NCBI GenBank assembly: GCA_016866415.1
Contig: VGML01000055.1
Span: 1-11,246, forward strand
Direction of reading: 5' to 3'
Origin: Bacteroidota bacterium
Lineage (GTDB): Bacteria > Bacteroidota > Bacteroidia > Flavobacteriales_D > Crocinitomicaceae
DNA length: 11,246 bases
Shown here: positions 1 to 7,833 of the stretch, piece after piece
How positions within the stretch are numbered: position 1 is the first letter of the stretch
How the letters are laid out: each line of letters starts with the position of its first letter
The notes under the pieces: generated by a model
Seen by the model: the letters and a program-made list of their open reading frames with translations, nothing else
What the model was told of the DNA's origin: nothing
Databases searched by the model: none
Position numbers and translations under genes: made by a program

Positions 1-621
1 TTTAATTCCATGTTGGAGAGAAACCGAATTTTCATGGATCGTACCAAAGGAGCGGGACCGATTTCAGCTGAAAGAGCATTGAACTATTCTTTTGTAGGTC
101 CAAACTTACGCGCTGCTGGTGTGGATTATGATGTTCGCGTGATGCAACCTTACTCCTCTTATGAGGATTTCGATTTCATCATTCCGGTTGGAGTAAACGG
201 AGATACATACGACAGATTCATGGTTCGTCAAGAAGAGGTTCGTCAAAGTCTTCGCATTATTGAACAAGCATATAACAATTTGCCTGAAGGTTCATACAAA
301 GCGGATATTCCGGAATTTTACCTTCCACCAAAAGAAGAAGTTTACAACAACATGGAAGCGTTAATTTACCATTTCAAAATCGTGATGGGAGAAACCGAAG
401 TTCCTGTAGGTGAAGTTTATCATTCTGTTGAAGGTGGAAATGGTGAGTTAGGTTATTATTTAATAAGCGATGGTGGTCGTTCACCTTATCGTTTGCAGTT
501 CAGAAGACCTTGTTTTATTTATTATCAAGCATATCCTGAAATGATTACTGGAATGACGTTGAGCGATGCCGTATTGACGTTAAGTAGTATGAATGTGATT
601 GCAGGAGAATTAGACGCATAA
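1..621 (+). CDS. nuoD: NADH-quinone oxidoreductase subunit D, C-terminal part (5' end outside window)
   Basis: This is the C-terminal 206 codons of the 49-kDa-type subunit of complex I. It sits in the peripheral arm against NuoB and NuoH and helps form the quinone-binding cavity. The frame is open from base 1, so the ATG at 10 is an internal Met and not the start. Recognisable family blocks are DRTKGAGPISAERALNYSF, then GPNLRAAGVDYDVR, and near the end NGELGYYLISDGGRSPYRL followed by RRPCF. The protein ends in GELDA, whereas NuoD homologues I recall end in a conserved DR (see findings). The gene is separate from nuoC at least over this region, and its stop is followed after 1 nt by nuoE. The assignment is secure; only the missing N-terminus, with the quinone-site His and Tyr, cannot be checked. 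Confidence 0.96.
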   Translation, partial: FNSMLERNRIFMDRTKGAGPISAERALNYSFVGPNLRAAGVDYDVRVMQPYSSYEDFDFIIPVGVNGDTYDRFMVRQEEVRQSLRIIEQAYNNLPEGSYKADIPEFYLPPKEEVYNNMEALIYHFKIVMGETEVPVGEVYHSVEGGNGELGYYLISDGGRSPYRLQFRRPCFIYYQAYPEMITGMTLSDAVLTLSSMNVIAGELDA

Positions 622-622
622 A

Positions 623-1159
623 ATGAAAGCACATCAACCAGTTTCTCAAGCCAGTAATGAACCAGTTGAGTTCAGCGAGGCAACGATGACTAAAATCAAA
701 GAACTCATCTCTTCTTATCCGGAAGGAAAACATAAAAGTGCGTTAATTCGAATTTTACATCTGGTACAATCAGAAAAAGGTTGGGTCAGCGTTCCTTCGA
801 TGGATAAAGTTGCTGAAATTTTAAACATTCAACCAATTGAGGTTTATGAAGTTGCGACTTTCTACACGATGTTCCATTTGGAACCAGTTGGAAAATACGT
901 CTTCGAAGTTTGTCGCACAGGACCTTGTATGTTGGTTGGAAGCGACGATTTAATTGATCACATAGGTAAGAAATTGAACATTCAAGTTGGTGAAACTACA
1001 AGCGACGGAATGTTTACCTTGAAAACTGCTGAATGCTTGGGTGGCTGTGGCTACGGTCCGCTTCTACAATGTAAATATAAGTTTCACGAACATTTATCCA
1101 AAGAACGAGTTGACGAATTAATCGAAGAATATCGTTCAGGTAAATACGATCAAAACTAA
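623..1159 (+). CDS. nuoE: NADH-quinone oxidoreductase subunit E (24-kDa type, [2Fe-2S] N1a)
   Basis: This 178-residue subunit of the NADH dehydrogenase module carries the off-pathway [2Fe-2S] cluster N1a next to the FMN of NuoF. An N-terminal helical region (about residues 18-90, including the block VYEVATFYTMF) precedes a thioredoxin-like domain. The cluster ligands are Cys97 and Cys102 in CRTGPC, and Cys138 and Cys142 in CLGGC, which gives the family spacing C-x4-C and C-x3-C. Length is normal for the family. The ATG at 623 lies 1 nt after the nuoD stop. An AGGAG at 603-607 inside nuoD is about 15 nt upstream, too far for a normal Shine-Dalgarno, so translation is probably coupled to nuoD. 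nuoF follows after 5 nt. Confidence 0.97.
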   Translation: MKAHQPVSQASNEPVEFSEATMTKIKELISSYPEGKHKSALIRILHLVQSEKGWVSVPSMDKVAEILNIQPIEVYEVATFYTMFHLEPVGKYVFEVCRTGPCMLVGSDDLIDHIGKKLNIQVGETTSDGMFTLKTAECLGGCGYGPLLQCKYKFHEHLSKERVDELIEEYRSGKYDQN

Positions 1160-1164
1160 CGGAC

Positions 1165-2511
1165 ATGGGAAACAGGAAACTACTTCTTGAAAATATTCAT
1201 ATTGAAGGATTTGACACGTTTGATGTTTATCGCAAAAATGGTGGGTATCGTTCAGTGGAAAAAGCGTTGAAATCAATGACTCCTGATGAAGTTGTTGAAG
1301 AAGTGAAAAAATCAGGTTTACGTGGACGTGGAGGCGCAGGATTTCCTACAGGAATGAAATGGTCATTCTTGGCAAAACCCGAAGGAGTTCCAAGGCACTT
1401 GGTTTGCAATGCTGACGAATCAGAACCGGGAACGTTCAAGGATCGCTATTTGATGGAGAAAAATCCACATTTATTGATAGAAGGAATGATTACATCGAGC
1501 TATGCCCTTGGAGCTAATCTTTCGTTCATATACATCCGTGGCGAATTCATGTATATTCTTCACATTCTTGAAAAAGCAATTGCTGAAGCTTATGCAAATG
1601 GATTTCTAGGGAAAAATATTTTAGGTTCAGGATACGATTTAGACTTACAAGTTGCACCAGGTGGTGGAGCATATATTTGCGGTGAAGAAACAGCTTTGCT
1701 TGAATCCTTGGAAGGAAAAAGAGGTAATCCACGGATGAAACCACCTTTCCCTGCAGTTAAAGGACTTTGGGGTTGCCCAACCGTAGTAAATAATGTTGAA
1801 AGTATTGCTGCTGTTGTTCCAATTGTAAACGAAGGTGGAGATGCATATGCTCAAATCGGAATTGGACGAAGCACAGGAACAAAATTAATTTCAGCTAGTG
1901 GAAACATAGTTCGACCTGGAGTTTACGAAATCGATATGGGAATGACGGTTGAAGAGTTTATCTATGGAGATGACTACTGCCGTGGAGTTGCCAATGGAAA
2001 AAAGTTAAAGGCTTGCGTTCCTGGTGGTTCTTCCGTTCCTATTTTACCACATTTCTTGGTAACAAAAACAGCCACAGGTGAAGACCGACTGATGTCGTAT
2101 GAAAGTTTGGCTGATGGTGGTTTTGCAACTGGTTCAATGCTTGGTTCTGGTGGATTTATCGTTTTTGATGAAGACCAATGTATCGTCCGAAACACATGGA
2201 ATTTTGCACGTTTTTATTCCCACGAGTCATGTGGACAATGTTCTCCTTGTCGAGAAGGAACCGGATGGATGGAAAAAGTGTTGCATCGATTGGAAACAGG
2301 ACATGGTAACATGCGTGATATCGAACTTTTGGAAGAAATTAATAAGAAAATTGAAGGAAATACGATTTGTCCACTTGGAGATGCAGCAGCATGGCCAGTC
2401 GCTGCAGCAATTCGTCATTTCCGCGATGAATTTGAATGGCATGTAAATGAGCCGCAGCAAGCTCAAACAAAAAATTATGGTTTAATCACCCAGCCTAGCG
2501 TTGCGGTATAG
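1165..2511 (+). CDS. nuoF: NADH-quinone oxidoreductase subunit F (51-kDa type, NADH/FMN/[4Fe-4S] N3)
   Basis: This 448-residue subunit oxidises NADH through FMN and passes electrons to cluster N3. The glycine-rich GLRGRGGAGFPTGMKWSF block (residues 51-68) belongs to the NADH/FMN-binding fold. CNADESEPGTFKDR (81-94) is the FMN-contact segment, and GGGAYICGEETALLESLEG (166-184) is the family signature near the nucleotide site. A beta-grasp (SLBB-like) region follows at about 235-330. N3 ligands are Cys356, Cys359 and Cys362 in ESCGQCSPCREGT, plus Cys402 in ICPLGDAAAWPV. A short Gln-rich tail of about 20 residues follows the last helix. The start at 1165 is 5 nt after nuoE, with only a weak GGA upstream. 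All cofactor residues are intact, so an active subunit is expected. nuoG follows after 9 nt. Confidence 0.98.
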   Translation: MGNRKLLLENIHIEGFDTFDVYRKNGGYRSVEKALKSMTPDEVVEEVKKSGLRGRGGAGFPTGMKWSFLAKPEGVPRHLVCNADESEPGTFKDRYLMEKNPHLLIEGMITSSYALGANLSFIYIRGEFMYILHILEKAIAEAYANGFLGKNILGSGYDLDLQVAPGGGAYICGEETALLESLEGKRGNPRMKPPFPAVKGLWGCPTVVNNVESIAAVVPIVNEGGDAYAQIGIGRSTGTKLISASGNIVRPGVYEIDMGMTVEEFIYGDDYCRGVANGKKLKACVPGGSSVPILPHFLVTKTATGEDRLMSYESLADGGFATGSMLGSGGFIVFDEDQCIVRNTWNFARFYSHESCGQCSPCREGTGWMEKVLHRLETGHGNMRDIELLEEINKKIEGNTICPLGDAAAWPVAAAIRHFRDEFEWHVNEPQQAQTKNYGLITQPSVAV

Positions 2512-2520
2512 ATACAAGTT

Positions 2521-3483
2521 ATGATTAAAGTAACGATTGATGACGTAGAAATTGAAGTTGAACCGGGCACATCAATTTTGAACGCTGCACGACAAGTCGG
2601 TGGAGAAATTGTTCCTCCCGCAATGTGCTACTACTCGAAATTACCAGGAACTGGTGGAAAATGTCGAACATGCCTTGTTGAAGTTGCAGCAGGGTCAACA
2701 GCAGATGCAAGACCAATGCCCAAATTGGTTGCGTCTTGTTCAACACCAGTCATGGATGGGATGATTGTCAAAAACAAAACAAGTGAACGAGTTCATAACA
2801 ATCGCGGTGGAGTTGTTGAATTTCTATTGATTAATCACCCTCTAGATTGTCCTGTTTGCGACCAAGCCGGTGAATGTCACTTGCAAGATTTAGGTTACGA
2901 GCATGGTTCTGCCAAAACACGCTACGAAGAAAAAAGAAGAACTTACGATCCAATCGATATTGGAAATAAAATAAAACTTCACATGAATCGATGCATTCTA
3001 TGTTATCGATGTGTTCATGTAGCCAATCAATTGACAGATAATCGTGTTCACGGTGTTCTTCATCGTGGCGAACATGCTGAAATCAGCACCTACATTGAAA
3101 ATGCAATCGAAAATGATTTCTCAGGAAACATGATTGATGTATGTCCTGTTGGTGCATTAACTGATAAAACGTTCCGATTTAAAAGTCGTGTTTGGTTTTT
3201 GAAACCAATGGAAGCTGAGTGTTCTTGCACGAAATGTTCTGGAAAAGCGGTTGTTTGGATGTTTGGAAACGAAATTTTCCGTGTTACGGCTCGCAAAGAC
3301 AAATATGGTGAAGTTGAAAACATCGATGACAAAGCTGGTTGGATTTGCAACGATTGTCGTTACGACAAAAAAGATGTGAGCAAATGGAATATCATTGGTC
3401 CGAGATCAATCAATCGTCATTCCGTTATTTCTCAAGGGAAATACAAGACTTTCATGGACAAAGAACAAAAAAAGATTAGCTGA
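2521..3483 (+). CDS. nuoG: NADH-quinone oxidoreductase subunit G, short form (iron-sulfur part only)
   Basis: This 320-residue protein carries the electron-wire part of NuoG but lacks the large molybdopterin-oxidoreductase-like domain that brings typical NuoG/Nqo3 to roughly 700-900 residues. An N-terminal ferredoxin domain has [2Fe-2S] N1b ligands Cys36, Cys48, Cys51 and Cys73. His106, Cys110, Cys113 and Cys119 (HPLDCPVCDQAGEC) match N5. Cys158, Cys161, Cys164 and Cys208 match N4. A further module holds Cys234, Cys236, Cys239, Cys276 and Cys279, in the place of N7 but with different spacing. About 40 basic residues of tail end the protein. The stop overlaps the nuoH ATG, so this is a natural end and not a frameshift: downstream DNA is fully occupied by nuoH. 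Short NuoG is, to my knowledge, usual in flavobacteria. Confidence 0.95.
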   Translation: MIKVTIDDVEIEVEPGTSILNAARQVGGEIVPPAMCYYSKLPGTGGKCRTCLVEVAAGSTADARPMPKLVASCSTPVMDGMIVKNKTSERVHNNRGGVVEFLLINHPLDCPVCDQAGECHLQDLGYEHGSAKTRYEEKRRTYDPIDIGNKIKLHMNRCILCYRCVHVANQLTDNRVHGVLHRGEHAEISTYIENAIENDFSGNMIDVCPVGALTDKTFRFKSRVWFLKPMEAECSCTKCSGKAVVWMFGNEIFRVTARKDKYGEVENIDDKAGWICNDCRYDKKDVSKWNIIGPRSINRHSVISQGKYKTFMDKEQKKIS

Positions 3484-4514
3484 TGGATACCGGATTATTA
3501 ATTGAAAAGTCAATTTTAGTTGTTCTTCTTTTCCTAATCTCATTGGGAATCGCAGCTTACTCAACCTATTTTGAAAGAAAATTAGCAGCTTGGATTCAAG
3601 ATCGTGTCGGACCAGACAGAGCAGGACCGTTTGGGATACTTCAACCGATTGCTGATGGAACGAAAATGTTTCTAAAAGAAGATTTCATTCCAAAGAATGC
3701 AGACAAGTGGTTGTTCATTATTGGTCCTGGAATTGCGATGTTTACTGCTCTTATTACAAGTGCCATCATTCCGTGGGGAACAGATTTAGAGTTATTTGGA
3801 AGAAAAATTCCTTTGCAAGTAACAGACTTCAACATCGGAATACTTTATTTATTTGCAGTGCTTTCTATCAGCGTTTACGGAATCATGATTGGTGGCTGGG
3901 CATCGAATAACAAATATTCACTTTACGGAGCCATTCGTGCTTCATCGCAAATGATTTCCTACGAATTAGCTATGGGAATCTCTGCGATCACCATTATTTT
4001 AATGTCAGGAAGTTTGAGTTTATCCGAAATAGTTGAAAAGCAACACGGAATGAATTGGAATATTTTCTACCAACCCGTTTGTTTCCTTGTATTTTTCATT
4101 TGTTCCCTAGCTGAAACAAATCGTGCGCCATTCGACCTACCAGAGTGTGAAAACGAATTAATCGGTGGATATCACACAGAATATAGTTCCATGAAATTGG
4201 GATTGTATCTATTCGCTGAATACATTGCGATGTTTATTTCATCTGCTGTGATGGCAATATTATTCTTTGGAGGATATAATTTCCCAGGGATGGATGCATT
4301 TAGTGGAAATACATTGGCAATTTTGAGTGTATTAGCATTTTTCACGAAGACATTCATTATGATTTTCGTATTCATGTGGATTCGTTGGACAATCCCACGT
4401 TTCCGTTTCGATCAATTAATGCATTTGGGTTGGAAAGCGTTGATTCCAATTGCTTTAATAAATATGCTTGTAACAGCTATTGTGATTGCATTTAAAGAAG
4501 GTTGGTTTAATTAA
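3483..4514 (+). CDS. nuoH: NADH-quinone oxidoreductase subunit H (ND1 type, membrane)
   Basis: This 343-residue integral membrane subunit, with about eight or nine hydrophobic segments, links the quinone cavity to the proton-pumping arm. Family signatures are clear: ERKLAAWIQDRVGP (residues 31-44) continuing to LQPIADGTKMFLKE (53-66); the GWASNNKYSLYGAIRASSQM block (138-157); ETNRAPFDLPECENELIGGY (211-230), the acidic loop that faces the quinone chamber; and WIRWTIPRFRFDQLMHLGWK (299-318). Length is normal. The ATG overlaps the nuoG stop by one base (TGATG), implying re-initiation by the same ribosome. Two in-frame TAA codons in tandem (4512-4517) end it. nuoI follows closely. Assignment is secure. 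Confidence 0.97.
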   Translation: MDTGLLIEKSILVVLLFLISLGIAAYSTYFERKLAAWIQDRVGPDRAGPFGILQPIADGTKMFLKEDFIPKNADKWLFIIGPGIAMFTALITSAIIPWGTDLELFGRKIPLQVTDFNIGILYLFAVLSISVYGIMIGGWASNNKYSLYGAIRASSQMISYELAMGISAITIILMSGSLSLSEIVEKQHGMNWNIFYQPVCFLVFFICSLAETNRAPFDLPECENELIGGYHTEYSSMKLGLYLFAEYIAMFISSAVMAILFFGGYNFPGMDAFSGNTLAILSVLAFFTKTFIMIFVFMWIRWTIPRFRFDQLMHLGWKALIPIALINMLVTAIVIAFKEGWFN

Positions 4515-4521
4515 TAAGAAA

Positions 4522-5064
4522 ATGAAAAGTTTAACCAATAGAAAGAAAGTTGTTTCTGACAAACCGATGACGTTTACGGAAAAATTATACCTGTGGGCGA
4601 TTGCCAAAGGAATGATGACTACGTTCAAGCACATGCTTCGAAAGAGAAAAACGATTAAATACCCAGAAGAAATTCGTGTGTTTGCTCCTGTTTACAGAGG
4701 TATGCATGTTCTAAAGCGCGATGAAGAAGGACGTGAAAATTGCACGGCGTGTGGACTTTGTGCTGTTGCTTGTCCGGCTGAGGCAATTACGATGGTTGCA
4801 AACGAGCGTAATAAAGGGGAAGAACATTTGTATCGTGAAGAAAAATATGCGGAGACTTATGAAATCAATATGCTTCGTTGTATTTTCTGTGGATTGTGTG
4901 AAGAAGCTTGTCCAAAAGAGGCAGTTTTCTTGACAGATCGAATCGTTCCAACCGAATTTGAACGTAATGATTTCATTTACGGAAAAGATAAACTCGTGGA
5001 ACCACTCGATCAGCGTATTGACATTACAAAACGCCAACATACAGGCAAAAGAACAAAAATATGA
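4522..5064 (+). CDS. nuoI: NADH-quinone oxidoreductase subunit I (TYKY type, two [4Fe-4S] clusters N6a/N6b)
   Basis: This 180-residue ferredoxin-like subunit carries electrons from NuoG toward NuoB. Two classical C-x2-C-x2-C-x3-C-P motifs are present: Cys74, Cys77, Cys80 and Cys84 in CTACGLCAVACP, and Cys120, Cys123, Cys126 and Cys130 in CIFCGLCEEACP. The basic N-terminal segment (about residues 15-45) probably lies as an amphipathic helix on the membrane next to NuoH. I chose the ATG at 4522, 7 nt after the nuoH stop. The frame is also open from an ATG at 4486, but that would overlap nuoH by 29 nt and add 12 residues unlike the usual N-terminus. The stop overlaps the nuoJ start as ATGA. Confidence 0.95.
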   Translation: MKSLTNRKKVVSDKPMTFTEKLYLWAIAKGMMTTFKHMLRKRKTIKYPEEIRVFAPVYRGMHVLKRDEEGRENCTACGLCAVACPAEAITMVANERNKGEEHLYREEKYAETYEINMLRCIFCGLCEEACPKEAVFLTDRIVPTEFERNDFIYGKDKLVEPLDQRIDITKRQHTGKRTKI

Positions 5065-5573
5065 CCTTACAACTTTTAGCAATCATTTTGGGTTCATTGA
5101 CCATTGGTTCAGCGCTGATGGTAGTTTTAAGTAAACATCCCATCCGAAGTGTAATCTATTTAGTAATTACTTTCTTTTTCATTTCATCGCTTTACATCCT
5201 GATGAACGCAGAATTTTTGGCAATCGTAAATATAATCGTTTATGCAGGAGCAATTATGGTTTTATTCCTATTTGTATTGATGTTACTGAATCTAAATAAG
5301 CAAGCAGAACCTACAACTTCTTTATTCTCAAAACTTACAGGTGTTCTTGCTGCTGGAGCTTTGTTTTCCGTTTTGATTGCGGCGTTAAAGGATAGTTTGG
5401 TTTTAGGAAAAAATTATGTTCCAAGTAATCCCAATGTTGGATTAGTCGAAAATTTAGGAAACTTATTGTTTTCAAAATATGTCGTTCCATTCGAAGTTTC
5501 ATCCATACTTTTCATAGCCGCTATGGTTGGTGCCGTTTTATTGGCGAAAAGAGAAAAACAAATAATTGACTAA
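5061..5573 (+). CDS. nuoJ: NADH-quinone oxidoreductase subunit J (ND6 type, membrane)
   Basis: This 170-residue membrane subunit has about five hydrophobic segments. It sits between NuoH/NuoA and NuoK, and its third helix undergoes the conformational change linked to pumping. The family hallmark is in NAEFLAIVNIIVYAGAIMVL (residues 49-68), with Glu51 and the Y-A-G-A motif at 61-64. A second conserved block, PFEVSSILFIAAMVGAVLLA (143-162), forms the last helix. The loop between helices 4 and 5 (about 111-142) is hydrophilic and variable, as expected. The ATG overlaps the nuoI stop (ATGA), a translational coupling arrangement. Length is close to E. coli NuoJ. Confidence 0.95.
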   Translation: MTLQLLAIILGSLTIGSALMVVLSKHPIRSVIYLVITFFFISSLYILMNAEFLAIVNIIVYAGAIMVLFLFVLMLLNLNKQAEPTTSLFSKLTGVLAAGALFSVLIAALKDSLVLGKNYVPSNPNVGLVENLGNLLFSKYVVPFEVSSILFIAAMVGAVLLAKREKQIID

Positions 5574-5574
5574 C

Positions 5575-5901
5575 ATGATTCCAGCGGTAAGCACTATCGG
5601 TTCTTCACTCGACTTTTTTGTAGTCGTCGCAATCGCTCTTTTTTCGATCGGTTGTTACGGCGTGTTGACTCGTAAAAATATGATTGTACTTTTGATGTGT
5701 ATTGAGCTTATGCTTAATTCGGTCAATTTATTACTCGTTACTTTCTCTAAATACTATGGAGCAAGTGATCCACAAATTTTTGTATTCTTTATTGTTGTAG
5801 TTGCCGCAGCGGAAGCAACGGTTGGATTATCAATTCTAATAATGGCTTACCGAAGCAACAAGTCAATTGATATTGAATTATTTAACAAATTAAAAGACTA
5901 A
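5575..5901 (+). CDS. nuoK: NADH-quinone oxidoreductase subunit K (ND4L type, membrane)
   Basis: This 108-residue, three-helix membrane subunit is part of the proton path between NuoJ and NuoN. The two buried glutamates are present: Glu44 in MCIELMLNSVNLL (helix 2) and Glu80 in VVVAAAEATVGLSI (helix 3), corresponding to E. coli Glu36 and Glu72. The C-terminus carries a short charged tail after helix 3. I chose the ATG at 5575, 1 nt after the nuoJ stop. A TTG at 5566 would add only Met-Thr-Asn and overlap nuoJ by 8 nt; this cannot be excluded, since nuoM in the same operon appears to use TTG. nuoL follows after 1 nt. Confidence 0.95.
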   Translation: MIPAVSTIGSSLDFFVVVAIALFSIGCYGVLTRKNMIVLLMCIELMLNSVNLLLVTFSKYYGASDPQIFVFFIVVVAAAEATVGLSILIMAYRSNKSIDIELFNKLKD

Positions 5902-5902
5902 A

Positions 5903-7828
5903 ATGGCTGCAGATATTTTATTACTTACTTTAATCTCACTCCCACTTTTGGGATCGGCGATTATTGGTCTTTTAGGGAAAAATCTACCTAAATCAGTTGT
6001 TGGAACATTGGCAACAAGTATGGTTGCCGGATCATTTATTTGCGCCTTACTGATTTTTTCGAATTTACCACAAAATCAAATCGTTCATCTTTTTTCGGTT
6101 GTAAATTGGGAAGACTTTAAACTCAATGCAAGTTTTCAAATTGATTCACTTTCCATTTGGATGACCTTGATTATCACAGGAATCGGATCATTGATTCATT
6201 TGTTTTCAATTGGTTACATGAGTCACGATGAAGGTTTTTATAAATTCTTTGCATACCTAAATTTGTTCATTTTCTCAATGCTTCTTCTTGTTTTAGGAAG
6301 TAATTATTTCGTTTTGTTCTTCGGATGGGAAGGAGTTGGAATGTGCTCTTACTTATTAATCGGATTTCATTTCAGTGATATTGCGAAAGGAACAGAAAAC
6401 AGCGTTGCAGCAAGAAAAGCGTTTATCATGAATCGAATTGGTGACGTTGGTTTGTTATTTGCTTTATTCATGTTATTGGCAACATTCAAAACAGTTGAAT
6501 ACAATGAAATCGCAGCTAAGGTTGCTGAATTGAAATTGGCTTCGTTACTTCCTTATGCAGCAGTTGGTGCAATCACATTATGCCTTTTTCTTGCTGCTAC
6601 TGGAAAAAGTGCTCAAATTCCGTTATTTACTTGGTTACCCGATGCAATGGCGGGTCCAACACCTGTTTCAGCATTGATTCACGCGGCGACGATGGTTACA
6701 GCCGGTATTTACTTGGTCGTTCGTTCAAACTTTCTATTCGAGTTAGCTCCTTTTACGAAAGAAATTATTCTTTACATAGGTTTGGCGACTTCATTAGTTG
6801 CAGCATTTATTGCGATGCGTCAAAGTGATATCAAAAAAGTGCTTGCCTATTCAACTGTTTCCCAATTGGGATTGATGTTCGTTGCCTTGGGAATGGGAGC
6901 ATACACCGTTGCACTTTTCCACGTGACAACTCACGCTTTCTTCAAAGCACTTCTATTCTTAGGTTCAGGAAGTGTGATTCACGCGATGTCTGACGAACAA
7001 GATATACGTAAAATGGGTGGCCTTGCTAAGAAAATTCCAATTACACATTTTACGTTTTTAATCGGAACGCTTGCCATTTCTGGTTTTCCTCTTCTTTCTG
7101 GATTTTACTCGAAAGATGAGATAATCGCGCACGCCTTGATGCACAATCCGATTGTATTTGGAACATTAATGGTTGCTGTAACATTGACAGCTATTTACAT
7201 GTTCCGACTTTATTTCTTGGTATTTCATGGTTCATTCCGTGGCGACCATCACACAGAATCCCACATTCATGAAAGCGGTCCATCAATGACGATTCCATTA
7301 ATTGTTTTAGCTGTTTTATCAGTATTTGGTGGTATACTAAATCTTCCAGGAATTTTTCTTCATAAAGGAGCACATTGGTTCAATGATTATTTAAATGCGA
7401 ATACAATTGGTTTAAATTTAATCGAACCTCATCATTTGGATAAAAATGCAGCCCTCATGTTGATGGTCGTTGCAAGTATCATTGCACTTTCAGTTATGAC
7501 CTGGGCGTATGTCAATTATGCAAAACGTGGAAATATGGCCAAATCAGATGAAGAACTAACTGGTTGGGAGAAATTATCCAATGCTAAACTCTATTTCGAC
7601 GAATTATACAATTTCCTTTTCGTAAAACCAACTGAATGGCTTTCAAGTTCTGTGCATCACTACTTCGATGTATTGGTTTTGAAAAATGGAATCTTCGGTT
7701 TTGCAGGTCTTGTTGAGAAAACAGGAAACGTCACACGAAAGTGGCAAAATGGATTTCTATCGAGTTACTTACTTTGGATGGTGCTCGGATTGGTTGTTAT
7801 TATTGGTTCATACTTTATAAATAAATAG
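5903..7828 (+). CDS. nuoL: NADH-quinone oxidoreductase subunit L (ND5 type, antiporter-like, distal pump)
   Basis: This 641-residue polytopic protein is the distal antiporter-like subunit. Ion-path residues are all visible: Glu143 in FGWEGVGMCSYLL, Asp181 in NRIGDVGLLF, Lys235 in TGKSAQIPLFTWLPDAMAG, His260 in SALIHAATMVTAGIY, Lys348 in HAFFKALLFLGSG and Lys404 in SGFYSKDEII. The C-terminal extension that separates NuoL from NuoM/N is intact. It has a His-rich loop at about 449-464, a long amphipathic stretch at about 545-600 (the lateral helix running along the membrane arm) and a final hydrophobic anchor at about 620-639. Length is typical. ATG at 5903, 1 nt after nuoK. nuoM starts 2 nt after its TAG stop. 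Confidence 0.97.
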   Translation: MAADILLLTLISLPLLGSAIIGLLGKNLPKSVVGTLATSMVAGSFICALLIFSNLPQNQIVHLFSVVNWEDFKLNASFQIDSLSIWMTLIITGIGSLIHLFSIGYMSHDEGFYKFFAYLNLFIFSMLLLVLGSNYFVLFFGWEGVGMCSYLLIGFHFSDIAKGTENSVAARKAFIMNRIGDVGLLFALFMLLATFKTVEYNEIAAKVAELKLASLLPYAAVGAITLCLFLAATGKSAQIPLFTWLPDAMAGPTPVSALIHAATMVTAGIYLVVRSNFLFELAPFTKEIILYIGLATSLVAAFIAMRQSDIKKVLAYSTVSQLGLMFVALGMGAYTVALFHVTTHAFFKALLFLGSGSVIHAMSDEQDIRKMGGLAKKIPITHFTFLIGTLAISGFPLLSGFYSKDEIIAHALMHNPIVFGTLMVAVTLTAIYMFRLYFLVFHGSFRGDHHTESHIHESGPSMTIPLIVLAVLSVFGGILNLPGIFLHKGAHWFNDYLNANTIGLNLIEPHHLDKNAALMLMVVASIIALSVMTWAYVNYAKRGNMAKSDEELTGWEKLSNAKLYFDELYNFLFVKPTEWLSSSVHHYFDVLVLKNGIFGFAGLVEKTGNVTRKWQNGFLSSYLLWMVLGLVVIIGSYFINK

Positions 7829-7833
7829 TTTTG
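7820..7833 (+). other. nuoL/nuoM junction with TTG initiation codon
   Basis: In the nuoM frame a TAA at 7822-7824 closes upstream reading. The nuoL TAG is at 7826-7828, two T residues follow, and the TTG at 7831-7833 is the only standard initiation codon that yields a full-length first helix. The leader is A/T-only apart from the G of the stop codon. All other genes that start within the window have an acceptable ATG. Confidence 0.7.

Noticed and set aside
2099..2446. 115-codon + strand open frame inside nuoF
   Set aside because: It is an alternative frame over the N3-cluster region of nuoF, with no recognisable domain and no leader of its own.
3483..3483. Possibility that short nuoG is a frameshifted or truncated pseudogene
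   Set aside because: The next bases are the conserved nuoH start overlapping the nuoG stop, and no remnant of the molybdopterin-like domain occurs downstream. The gene is complete in this organisation.
4486..4521. Longer nuoI reading from an ATG at 4486
   Set aside because: It overlaps the end of nuoH by 29 nt and adds 12 residues not expected for NuoI. The ATG at 4522 gives the usual 180-residue length and a tight 7-nt gap.
4711..5082. 123-codon antisense open frame opposite nuoI
   Set aside because: It lies entirely over the conserved nuoI coding region and the nuoJ start, and its composition is that of a complement shadow. No family resemblance was seen.
5566..5574. nuoK beginning at TTG 5566
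   Set aside because: It adds only three residues, overlaps nuoJ and uses a non-ATG codon when an ATG is available 1 nt after the nuoJ stop. It is not fully excluded.
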